From: Paramecium octaurelia
Taxonomy: Eukaryota > Ciliophora > Oligohymenophorea > Peniculida > Parameciidae
Direction: 5' to 3'
Length of the DNA: 64,000 bases
Assembly (NCBI GenBank): GCA_905182995.1
Contig: CAJJDP010000193.1
Location: forward strand, 1-64,000
Shown: piece by piece, positions 1-10,728 of the stretch
Position numbering within the stretch: position 1 is the stretch's first letter
Layout: every line of letters begins with the position of its first letter
Notes under the pieces: model-generated
Database searches by the model: none
The model's input: only the letters and a program-made list of their open reading frames with translations
Told to the model about the DNA's origin: nothing
Made by a program: the position numbers and the translations under genes

Positions 1-431
1 ATAGTGTCAACTAAAAAGAATCATTTGATTAATTATCAATTTGGATGAATGAAATAGAATAACACGCACATCCTGAGATTATTAAAGTTTTAGTTGGGAA
101 CAAATGTGATTTATCAAGAGAAGTTCAAACAGAAGAGGCTGAGTCTTTCATGAATAATAATAAATTTAGTTTATTTTTTGAAACATCTGCAAAAACTGGA
201 GAAAATGTAGAGGAAGTATAAATAACCATATTGTTTCTTTAGGCATTTATATAATCAGCTAAGTTAGTGCTATTAAAGTATTTTAGTAGTGAATCATTTA
301 GATAAGCTACAAGAGTAAACAAAAAGTCAGCTGATCCCATTAATATAATTAAATCATTTTCTGAAACCTAATCATTTGAAGGGCAGTCTCCAAATATATA
401 GAAAAATTAAAATTAATCAAGATGTTGTTGA
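1..431 (+). CDS. Rab-family small GTPase, C-terminal part (5' end outside window)
   Basis: The frame is open from the left edge and ends in TGA at 429-431 when TAA/TAG are read as Gln. It shows the G4 motif GNKCDL, the G5 motif ETSAK, and a C-terminus ending in two cysteines directly before the stop, the usual site of double geranylgeranylation by which Rab proteins attach to membranes. A 27-nt GT-AG intron at 216-242 lies right after the G5 motif and does not shift the frame. The P-loop and switch regions lie to the left of the window, so the Rab subtype cannot be named. The likely role is vesicle targeting. Family certain, subtype unknown. Confidence 0.9.
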
Positions 432-661
432 TCATTATTTTTAAGTTAAATTTAGTAATTTTATAAAATCTTTATCAAACTTATTTTCTACAAAATCACA
501 AGATTTAAGATAAACTAAATAATTGATCAATATTATTTTATATGTTTCCAAAAATTTCTAAAATTAATTATTATTCAGCAAATTATTAAATGTAATAATA
601 ATAGAATTACAAAAACTATGATGATGTTAATTAAAATAACTAAAAAAATTGAACTAATCTA

Positions 662-3382
662 ATGGAGTAGCAAGAAGGATTCTTCCAAGAATTGAAACAA
701 ATCTACGATATTAAAATACCCATTCCAGCCATTTAATAAAATCAAATCCAAAAGTTTTTATTTTATTTTGATCTAACAAACACTCAAAGATACTCTAATG
801 AAATGTCAAAGTTAGCGATTAATAATAGTAAAGAAAGATAATGGAAAGGTGGATAAATATTCTAGTTTTAATTTAATAATTAAAAAAGAGAATAATAATC
901 TATTTTCTGCTATTACTTTAATAATTTACTATAAGATGATGAACAACAAATTAACATAAACAATTTATTGAGATTTAGAATATTTTTTTAGGAATTTATT
1001 AAAACTTAAAATAATATTTAGATAAAATTTGTGTTTCACTTTCTAAGAAAGAATTAAAATGATAAGCAATTTGAAGATCTGATAATAAATTGTATTTATT
1101 AAATTCTTGATGGATCTTTCGAAAAGTTATCAGATATCATATGTGTGTATAATATAAAGAATTTAGAAAATATGAACTATTGTAAAATTTCATCTAAAAA
1201 AATACATTTTAATAAAAATTATTAATAGTAGAAATTTGACATTTAATTTATTATTTTATTGGATGAATTTTTGAATTACTTTTAAAATAAATAGGGTGTT
1301 CCTAATTGGATAGGATTTATATGCTAACAGTATGTATAATCTTAGGTTGATGTAGTATTAAAAGAATTTGAGAAAGAACTTTTACAACTTTATAAAGACA
1401 TATTGCTAATGATTGAATTCCCAGTCAATCTGAATAATGAAATAAAATCTAATTAAAATGTTTCACAATATTTAGATAAATTGAAAACTCTTATTTCTGA
1501 TATATGCATAATATTAAATGAATAGAACTTTTACGATATGGCATTATAATTTAAAAAGGTCATACATATTAATAGAGAGAAAATGATATAATATCTAAAC
1601 ACAATTGTTTAAGAAAATAGCTAATTTGAAATTTATTTGAAAATATATTCAAAAGATAAATCACCTAATTAAGTATTCAATTAGTTGCTTCAATTTCAAT
1701 TTTAATTAAATGAATCTGATATTGAAATTTTCGAAAAATTAAAAATTATTTATTACAATGAAGATGTTTTAAAAAAAACTTTGTTCTAGATTAAGTTGGA
1801 CATAAATTAATAGTTTAAGTAATTTGATTTATATCTTCCATAAAGCTTAGCATATGTTAAGAGAATAATTCCTCAACAATAAAATATCAATTTAGATAAA
1901 CCTCATGTTTTTGTATTTGGTATGACAAGAGTTGGGAAAAGTACATTTCTGAATATAGTTAATGATCCAGAGAATATTATTATTACTTAGGATAAGAAGT
2001 TTGATGTAAAAGTAAAGAATAATAAAATTCTGTTGTCTCATTCAAATGTTAGTTAAACATTTTAGACAGAAAATTTGGAGATTGGTAATTATATTTTTGT
2101 TGATACTCCTGGATTACATGATACTTATGATATTAATAGAGGTATTAATCATTTCAATATCTTTAAATCAATAACTAGAGTAAGTTAACAAATTATATTG
2201 TTGATGATTGATGGAGAACAGCTTTAAACAACTAAAAATGATTTAATCGATTCAATAACTATAATTAATAATATGCTAGGAAAATAAAAAGACGAACATC
2301 TTGAAAATTTTATCATTCCTGTATTCACTAAAATTAGAAATGCTTCTACTATGGAATAAATAATTAACAAATGGTCAACTGAGACAATGAAAGATATTAC
2401 TGATCAGAAATAATTAAACATTTTGAATATCATTAAAAAAGCACTAGATCAAGAAAATTATATCAAAATTTATTAGGCAGATCACTATGAAATCCATGAA
2501 GAAGTGCAATAACTGCAATCAGAAATTAAAAAGTTATAAGATTAATATTTTGATAATGAGAGTCTGGAAGACCGCTAGGCACTAGAAGCATAAATCTAAC
2601 TAAAAAAATAGAAGTTAAAAGATCTGAGTTAGGAGAATTTATTCTAAAAAAAAATACAAAATATTAGGGAAGATGTTTTAGAGAAATGTAAAAATTTGTT
2701 AAAAAGGAAGGAAAAAATATTGTAAGAAAATTAAGATATTGATAAATCTTTGAAGTTTGAATTCTAGTTAACTCCTGAATTGAAGTATCATATAGATAAG
2801 TTATTACCTCATCGAAAGAATTTTTATCAACAACTCTTAAATCTTATAACACATCATTTTATTGCTAAGATGCTTTTTGATAATTCAATGAGTATAAATG
2901 ATAAAGATAGCGAAATATTTCAAACACTTGTGAAAAAAATGAACATACTTTCAGATATACCAAAACAACTAATAATTCAGAATATATAAGATTAGATTAA
3001 TGAACTTAATCAATTTAATAATATCATAATAAAATTTCATGATGAAAAATAGGATCCTTAAACAGTTGATTTTTACTATTTTAAATCTCAATTAATAGTC
3101 CTTCTTAAACTTTTTACAAAAGTTACGTTTATTTATCATGATTTACAAGAATTTTTACAATATAGATGGAAGAGTTTAGATAGTATTAAAAAAATTGGAT
3201 TGTTAATACCAAACATTTGCGTATCAGTGTTTAGTGTTCCTATTATGCTAATATCGGCAATGAATTAACTCTTTATTAAAAGCATTTTTGTTACATAAAA
3301 AGAAATAGAAAAATAAGAGAAAATTAAATTGTTAAAGGTTCAGCAAAACTATGTAGCCTTATTAGAGAAAACCAGTAAGTGA
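662..3382 (+). CDS. large P-loop GTPase-like protein, 906 aa, with C-terminal coiled coil
   Basis: One uninterrupted frame from ATG 662 to TGA 3380-3382, with many TAA/TAG glutamines and no intron needed. The first 400 residues are helical and unrecognised. A Walker A motif GMTRVGKST begins near residue 420, and a G3-like VDTPGLHD lies near residue 480, as in AIG1, septin and dynamin-like GTPases. The NKxD motif is not clear: the best candidate, FTKIRN near residue 560, lacks the aspartate. A charged coiled coil follows (residues 610-700), and near the end there is a hydrophobic stretch (IGLLIPNICVSVFSVPIMLI) that could touch or cross a membrane. Function unknown; nucleotide binding is inferred from the motifs only. 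Confidence 0.8.
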
Positions 3383-3830
3383 GTTTTAATAACAATATTA
3401 AAATAATTCATTATTACTTATATAATATAAAGAGATGTTTAATGAAAATTCTTCCTATATAATTTTAAACTTGTATTTATTCTTATTCATACTTATTTAC
3501 CAATATTGAAATAAAGAGAAATAAATAAAATATAGAATTTATAAAATAACAAGTCCTTAATTTTTATAATATTATTTCAGTAGGAATCTTTATACTAAAT
3601 TGATGTTTATGAGCTTGAACATTTTATAATTCTTTTTTTTAATTACTTATAATATAAATTTATTAGAATAGTCTTTAGTGCATGCAATTGTTTTGATAAA
3701 TTATTTCTGAATACTTTCAAGATGATTATTAATGATAATGAAAGTAGAAATAATTAACTAAAAATAATATTCAAATAATCTTATAGATATGAATAAATTT
3801 ATATTAAATATTGAATAGGAGATCAGATAT
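3383..3830. other. gap without a gene; contains the left boundary of the repeated block
   Basis: AT-rich sequence between two convergent genes. I see no credible coding frame on either strand. The repeated block shared by three cyclase copies starts inside it at 3734, about 100 bases beyond the cyclase stop codon. Confidence 0.6.
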
Positions 3831-5329
3831 TCATTTTTATGGAGTATTTTGATATTGTTCTAGATCGTTTACAAATTAGAAGTGATTCATATCATGAAAA
3901 TCTTGATTGCTATCATTTTTTATTGGATCAATAAAGTATCCTTAAGTTTTTCGACTGATGGATTTAAATTCTACTTCTTTATTGAATGTAAATAAAAACT
4001 GATCTGGATATGATTGTTCTAGTAATTACTTAGTTTCTTCAGAGACTTAGACTTTTCCTCTTTCTCCATTAGACTCCATTTTATTAGAAATCATAACATC
4101 AGCCCCATAAACATCATATCTTACAATTTCAGTTCCCAAGATTCCTCCAATCACTTTACCCTAATATTGAATATGATAAATACTGTATGTATTCCAATCC
4201 TCATGTCTAATCCATCAAATTAGATAATTGATCTCACTTATCTAATAATTTCTATCATTTTAAATCCTAATTCAACAACATTTTTGGCTTCTTGAGCTGG
4301 ATTTCTTTATGTAACATCCACAATGCCGAATGCAACATAACAATCTCCAATTGTATATAGTTTATAAGCATTTTGTGTTAAACATATTTTGTCGAATTCA
4401 GTAAATAAATTCCTCAACATATTCACAACTTATTCAGGTTCTACTCTACTTGAGTATTCAGTGAAACCAGCTATATCTGCAAATAATAGAGTAGCTTCTT
4501 CAAATTGATCTACTAAGACCATTCTTTAATTACTATTAGATAAGAATTGTTTTAATATATGAGTAGGTAATAGATACTTCACTAGATTTTAAGTTTATAA
4601 TTTTTTTAGTTCTAAAGATCTTTTATTATTGAAAGTACCTAAATCCTAGAAAAATAAATGATATTGAACTATAAACATCATGCAACTTTAAAAAATAGTG
4701 TAATATGCAATGGCACCATCCTTATAATGAATCAATACTATTAATAATTATGCGATAAAAAGACAAAGATTAAAATAAACCTTGTATTTAATCTTGATAA
4801 TTGAAAGTGAGCAGAAGAAACAAATTAATAGAATTCCTTCTGCTGCTTATAACTCCACTGACTTCTCAGGCATCAAAAGGAATTCTACAAGAATACTAAT
4901 TAATATGCCAAAGTAAGTTATTAAAAAGTATTAATATTTATAAAATCTATGCTTTAACTTTTTGTGTTGTAAAATAGCCAAAGTCAATAACAAGATGGAA
5001 ACTATAAATCGAATTACAAATACTAGAACCCAATTCTATTAATCTTACAAATACAATAGTGTAACAGTCTTCGATATGAACTAAATGAAATGTAGAGAAA
5101 GCATAAATACTATATTTATACCCTCTTTCTAATCCATGAATTCTTATGCGAGTTCTTTTTAATTATGTTTGAAATCTAAATAGAATTTAGTTTTTTCTAA
5201 CTATAAATCTTCACTTTGAAATTGTTCATCTTCATCAAATTATATTTTTTCAATTTCAATTTCATAATCTGGTGCTTCATCTAATATTTCAATATAGAGA
5301 TCTCTTCTTAATTTTTATGATAGATCATG
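3734..5329. repeat. direct repeat copy 1 (1,596 bp)
   Basis: First of three direct copies of the 3' half of a cyclase gene. It is the only copy continuous with unique sequence on its left. It ends at the single N at 5330. By eye I find no difference between it and copy 2 over the shared 1,430 bases. Confidence 0.95.
3831..5329 (-). CDS. membrane-anchored class III nucleotide cyclase, C-terminal part, copy 1
   Basis: Reads on the minus strand; the 5' end is cut by the N at 5330 and the stop is TGA at 3833-3831. A 23-nt intron lies at 4161-4183. From N to C there is an acidic segment, about six membrane spans, the linker NLVKYLLPTHILKQFL, then a class III catalytic domain with LLFADIAGFTEYSS (first metal aspartate), YTIGDCYVAF and YDVYGADVMISNKMES. 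The Asp of YDVYG is the residue expected in adenylyl cyclases, while the usual Lys (AC) or Glu (GC) before TIGD is Tyr, so cAMP or cGMP cannot be assigned. The layout would also suit the last third of a ciliate P4-ATPase/guanylyl cyclase fusion, whose N-terminus would lie beyond the gap. Confidence 0.88.
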
Positions 5330-5330
5330 N
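5330..5330. other. assembly gap (single N)
   Basis: A single undetermined base directly followed by the first base of the repeated block. The one-base length suggests a placeholder join rather than a measured gap. Confidence 0.95.
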
Positions 5331-6760
5331 GATAATGAAAGTAGAAATAATTAACTAAAAATAATATTCAAATAATCTTATAGATATGAATAAATTTATA
5401 TTAAATATTGAATAGGAGATCAGATATTCATTTTTATGGAGTATTTTGATATTGTTCTAGATCGTTTACAAATTAGAAGTGATTCATATCATGAAAATCT
5501 TGATTGCTATCATTTTTTATTGGATCAATAAAGTATCCTTAAGTTTTTCGACTGATGGATTTAAATTCTACTTCTTTATTGAATGTAAATAAAAACTGAT
5601 CTGGATATGATTGTTCTAGTAATTACTTAGTTTCTTCAGAGACTTAGACTTTTCCTCTTTCTCCATTAGACTCCATTTTATTAGAAATCATAACATCAGC
5701 CCCATAAACATCATATCTTACAATTTCAGTTCCCAAGATTCCTCCAATCACTTTACCCTAATATTGAATATGATAAATACTGTATGTATTCCAATCCTCA
5801 TGTCTAATCCATCAAATTAGATAATTGATCTCACTTATCTAATAATTTCTATCATTTTAAATCCTAATTCAACAACATTTTTGGCTTCTTGAGCTGGATT
5901 TCTTTATGTAACATCCACAATGCCGAATGCAACATAACAATCTCCAATTGTATATAGTTTATAAGCATTTTGTGTTAAACATATTTTGTCGAATTCAGTA
6001 AATAAATTCCTCAACATATTCACAACTTATTCAGGTTCTACTCTACTTGAGTATTCAGTGAAACCAGCTATATCTGCAAATAATAGAGTAGCTTCTTCAA
6101 ATTGATCTACTAAGACCATTCTTTAATTACTATTAGATAAGAATTGTTTTAATATATGAGTAGGTAATAGATACTTCACTAGATTTTAAGTTTATAATTT
6201 TTTTAGTTCTAAAGATCTTTTATTATTGAAAGTACCTAAATCCTAGAAAAATAAATGATATTGAACTATAAACATCATGCAACTTTAAAAAATAGTGTAA
6301 TATGCAATGGCACCATCCTTATAATGAATCAATACTATTAATAATTATGCGATAAAAAGACAAAGATTAAAATAAACCTTGTATTTAATCTTGATAATTG
6401 AAAGTGAGCAGAAGAAACAAATTAATAGAATTCCTTCTGCTGCTTATAACTCCACTGACTTCTCAGGCATCAAAAGGAATTCTACAAGAATACTAATTAA
6501 TATGCCAAAGTAAGTTATTAAAAAGTATTAATATTTATAAAATCTATGCTTTAACTTTTTGTGTTGTAAAATAGCCAAAGTCAATAACAAGATGGAAACT
6601 ATAAATCGAATTACAAATACTAGAACCCAATTCTATTAATCTTACAAATACAATAGTGTAACAGTCTTCGATATGAACTAAATGAAATGTAGAGAAAGCA
6701 TAAATACTATATTTATACCCTCTTTCTAATCCATGAATTCTTATGCGAGTTCTTTTTAAT
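5331..6760. repeat. direct repeat copy 2 (1,430 bp)
   Basis: Corresponds to 3734-5163 with an offset of 1,597 and no visible difference. Both ends abut Ns, so nothing in this copy is linked to unique sequence. Confidence 0.95.
5428..6760 (-). CDS. nucleotide cyclase C-terminal part, copy 2 (probable duplicate contig)
   Basis: Same reading as copy 1: membrane spans, class III catalytic domain and a 23-nt intron, ending at the same relative TGA. It is cut at its 5' end by the N at 6761, upstream of the first membrane span. Because it is identical to copy 1 and bounded by Ns on both sides, it is more likely a redundant contig placed in the scaffold than a separate gene. Confidence 0.6.
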
Positions 6761-6761
6761 N
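6761..6761. other. assembly gap (single N)
   Basis: Second single N, again followed immediately by the same first base of the repeated block. Confidence 0.95.
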
Positions 6762-7930
6762 GATAATGAAAGTAGAAATAATTAACTAAAAATAATATTC
6801 AAATAATCTTATAGATATGAATAAATTTATATTAAATATTGAATAGGAGATCAGATATTCATTTTTATGGAGTATTTTGATATTGTTCTAGATCGTTTAC
6901 AAATTAGAAGTGATTCATATCATGAAAATCTTGATTGCTATCATTTTTTATTGGATCAATAAAGTATCCTTAAGTTTTTCGACTGATGGATTTAAATTCT
7001 ACTTCTTTATTGAATGTAAATAAAAACTGATCTGGATATGATTGTTCTAGTAATTACTTAGTTTCTTCAGAGACTTAGACTTTTCCTCTTTCTCCATTAG
7101 ACTCCATTTTATTAGAAATCATAACATCAGCCCCATAAACATCATATCTTACAATTTCAGTTCCCAAGATTCCTCCAATCACTTTACCCTAATATTGAAT
7201 ATGATAAATACTGTATGTATTCCAATCCTCATGTCTAATCCATCAAATTAGATAATTGATCTCACTTATCTAATAATTTCTATCATTTTAAATCCTAATT
7301 CAACAACATTTTTGGCTTCTTGAGCTGGATTTCTTTATGTAACATCCACAATGCCGAATGCAACATAACAATCTCCAATTGTATATAGTTTATAAGCATT
7401 TTGTGTTAAACATATTTTGTCGAATTCAGTAAATAAATTCCTCAACATATTCACAACTTATTCAGGTTCTACTCTACTTGAGTATTCAGTGAAACCAGCT
7501 ATATCTGCAAATAATAGAGTAGCTTCTTCAAATTGATCTACTAAGACCATTCTTTAATTACTATTAGATAAGAATTGTTTTAATATATGAGTAGGTAATA
7601 GATACTTCACTAGATTTTAAGTTTATAATTTTTTTAGTTCTAAAGATCTTTTATTATTGAAAGTACCTAAATCCTAGAAAAATAAATGATATTGAACTAT
7701 AAACATCATGCAACTTTAAAAAATAGTGTAATATGCAATGGCACCATCCTTATAATGAATCAATACTATTAATAATTATGCGATAAAAAGACAAAGATTA
7801 AAATAAACTTTGTATTTAATCTTGATAATTGAAAGTGAGCAGAAGAAACAAATTAATAGAATTCCTTCTGCCGCTTATAACTCCACTGACTTCTCAGGCA
7901 TCAAAAGGAATTCTACAAGAATACTAATTA
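6762..7930. repeat. direct repeat copy 3 (1,169 bp), diverges at 7931
   Basis: Matches 3734-4902 with an offset of 3,028. I find two substitutions relative to copies 1 and 2, T at 7809 for C and C at 7872 for T, both close to the end of the match. Identity stops right after a TA dinucleotide, and unrelated sequence leading to the next gene follows. Confidence 0.95.
6859..7930 (-). pseudogene. nucleotide cyclase C-terminal part, copy 3, truncated
   Basis: Contains the whole catalytic domain and the intron of the other copies, but the reading frame is cut inside the membrane-span region at 7930, where the sequence becomes unrelated. It therefore has no start codon or complete membrane domain. 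It could be a real partial duplication, an allele that carries a rearrangement, or a misjoined contig. The two substitutions favour a different haplotype or paralogue over a simple copy of copy 1. Confidence 0.6.
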
Positions 7931-8093
7931 TATTCAGAAAATAATGGAATTTTTTACACTAACAAACCAAACAAATTAATTTATTATATTAGATTAATCA
8001 AATAAATGCCAGAGACTAATAAAATAAAATTGATTATAATTTTTATCCTATTTAATTTCCTGGCGGCATATCTAAATTAATTAATTAAAAATA

Positions 8094-9745
8094 ATGTAAT
8101 AAAATCCTCCATTAGATTCGAAATAACATTTATTTTGTTCTAATCACAGAGAAGAGTATGTGCAATTTTTTGTCACAATAAAAATTGCTCTGATAATAGA
8201 GTATGTTGTCAGAAATGTTTATCGGAATAATACCATTAATATCACACAAATGAGATACAAAGTTTAGATACATTGTAAGAATTTGTTTTTAGTTCTTCTA
8301 AAAATGTAAAAGGTGTGATCTCAAATACTAAACAACAATTTGAAAGCATAAAATCCGCTCTGGATATCTTCCTCTCTAAAATAGAAAATAAGATATTTAG
8401 TTTAGAGTTAGCACTTAAAACAATGAATACAATTTAATTAGAGTAACTTATTAATTACTCTTTCCAATATGATGAACTCGAGAGATTATTAAAAACCTCG
8501 ATCGATGGATTTGCAAGTAACATTTAGAAAACCCTTGACGGAATTTATAATAATTACTCCTTATATGATAAAATAAATGTCGATGAGTATTTGTTGCCTT
8601 AAATGGGTATATTTATAAATTTTAATCATTTTTCAGGAGATGAATTATTTAAAAAAGGGGATTTTATAAGAGCCTTAGATATTTATGATTAGGCCCTCTA
8701 AATTAATCCAGATAACTTTAAAGCAAATTTGGGAAAGGGTATTTCTTATTAATAATTTAGCCAACTCCTTAAGGGCAACTCAAAAATATTTGGAAGCAGA
8801 GAAGTTTTACATAAAAGCAAAATCATAAAAACAAAATGATTCAGTCCTTTTATTTGGTTTTGGTAAATAAATAAAATATTCAAGGCGAATGTTTAAGATA
8901 GCAGATGAAAATTGATAAAGCAATAATTGAATATGATTTAGCAGTATAAATTGACGAAAACTATGATGAAGCTGCATTTTATTTAGGTTAAAATAAATAA
9001 TATCATAAGGGGTCTGTCACATATACTTAGGAATATGGAGAGTATAATTTAAAGGGGAAGATGGAGGTACAATAAAAAATGAACTTTTTTCATATTTTAA
9101 ACGAATATCTACATTAGGCTATGATGGTACTTATAAAACTTTATCAAATGGTAAACCCTCTAAATAATTTAGCTTTGTTTCTAAGTCTAGACGGTTACTT
9201 TTAGGAAGCTATTAAAATGATTGAATAGGTCTTAAAAACTTCACCATAAAATTATGAAGCCCTTTTGTTAATAAGTTTGCTTATAATAGTAATTTAGGTT
9301 TCTTGTTATTTGGTAATGAGAATTATAATTTATCTCTGGAATTCCTTGAAAAGATAGAAACCTAGGATTTATTAATATTATTTTTGAAGAGTAAAATATT
9401 TCAATTAATTTAGGTTTATGCTTACTTTGTATAGATTTATAAAATAGTTCGATCAAATTGTTAGATAAGATTCTAGATTCAACACCTGGAAATTAATATG
9501 CCTAAATGTTTAAGGGTAAGTTTATATAATAATTAGGCGTTTGCTTACTGAAAATTAAATAACCAAAGGAAGCTTTAGCAATATTTAATACTATTTTAGA
9601 AGCTTACCCCCAAAACGAAGACGCTAAGAGTTACAAAGGTAAAAATAAATCATAATTTTAAGATTAATGCCTAAAAGAAATTGGAGATGAAAATGAAACA
9701 AATTAAGATTAAGAGTAAATAAATTTACATATAATAGATTATAGA
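8094..9745 (+). CDS. B-box zinc-binding and TPR repeat protein, with a frame break; 3' end uncertain
   Basis: Starting at ATG 8094, the N-terminus reads as a B-box-like zinc site (CSNH, then FCHNKNC, CCQKC and Y-H-x2-Y-H spacing), a design I recall from a large Paramecium TPR family. A helical linker follows, then TPR repeats such as GDFIRALDIYDQALQINPDN, QEAIKMIEQVLKTSPQNYEA, IKLLDKILDSTPGNQYA and KEALAIFNTILEAYPQNEDA. Introns fit at 8739-8760, 8863-8884, 8987-9009, 9151-9172, 9267-9289 and 9391-9413. The frame before 8166 and the frame after 8171 differ by one base, at a run of six Ts; seven would keep the zinc site intact. No in-frame TGA appears soon after the last TPR, so the end (about 9745, possibly later) is a guess. 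Probable role: protein-protein scaffold. Confidence 0.7.
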
Positions 9746-10728
9746 TTTGATTAATAAATCAATAAAAAAGAAATATTAAAAACATAATCTTAACAAATAT
9801 TCTTTATTATTAATGAATTTCAATTTGATTTATTGGCTATCACATGTATCTAGTCTTGCATGAGTATTTTCAAAATTTTAAGATTGATTTTCTTGAATTC
9901 TCGATCAAACTATTCTTAGATATCAAATTTCTTGGATCATAATTTAGAAGGATTTCATACACATATAATTATATTTACAAAAATTGATCTAACTTTGTTA
10001 TATACCCCAATTACTTATCTCTATTAGTTTACCTTTTATATATGTCTATATATGATGTTTATAATTAAAAGAAGTTATGTGATCAATTCTTTTTGATTAT
10101 TCTTCTCATAAGAAAAATTGATCAGAATTTTTGGCTTTATTAAAATATTATGTGTAATACAATAAGCCCAAGAATAACTGGTATCTTATTTAATGTTAGT
10201 GAGATGTGAAGTTTTAACAATGGAGAAACACTTACCTTCATATTTGGCTATTTTAAAAGAAAAACTCTAACAGACAAAACAACTATTGATGGTTTTTAAT
10301 ATAATTTTTGTCTTACATTTTGTAATATTATTATGGGGAAAGCTATAGTGGTACTTGTAGAACTAGAACAGATTTGCTGATTTGGATTATTATTCATAGG
10401 GCTCGAGGAGTAGGTTTGCTATCTAATTATATACAAAATGTACCGATTTGATAATGTTATAACTTCTGTAATCAAATGCCTGAATTATGAGGCCTACAAA
10501 TCTAAGATGTCAATTGATAATTGATGATCTTAAATATTACTAAATATGATGTAAAGCTTTGTAATTATTATGCATTAAATTATAATTATTATCTAGAATT
10601 CTCATTAATTGATAATATATATTAATGTTTATAAATTACCGGAAGAAAAAGATTCTTGAATTTAAATATCGAATAGCAACATATCTCAAGATTAATAATT
10701 TATTTCACAATTTACATTTTGCTTAATT
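9746..10728. other. long stretch with no firm gene
   Basis: About 1 kb of AT-rich sequence between the TPR gene and the transporter. The TPR frame stays open as far as about 10,110, but its composition there is not protein-like. Near 10,340-10,450 on the plus strand a short frame reads HRARGVGLLSNYIQNVPI, faintly like a late-helix motif of MFS transporters, so a decayed transporter fragment is possible but not shown. Confidence 0.4.

Noticed and set aside
5331-6760. Copy 2 as an independent tandem gene
   Set aside because: Bounded by Ns on both sides and identical to copy 1; a redundant contig is the simpler reading.
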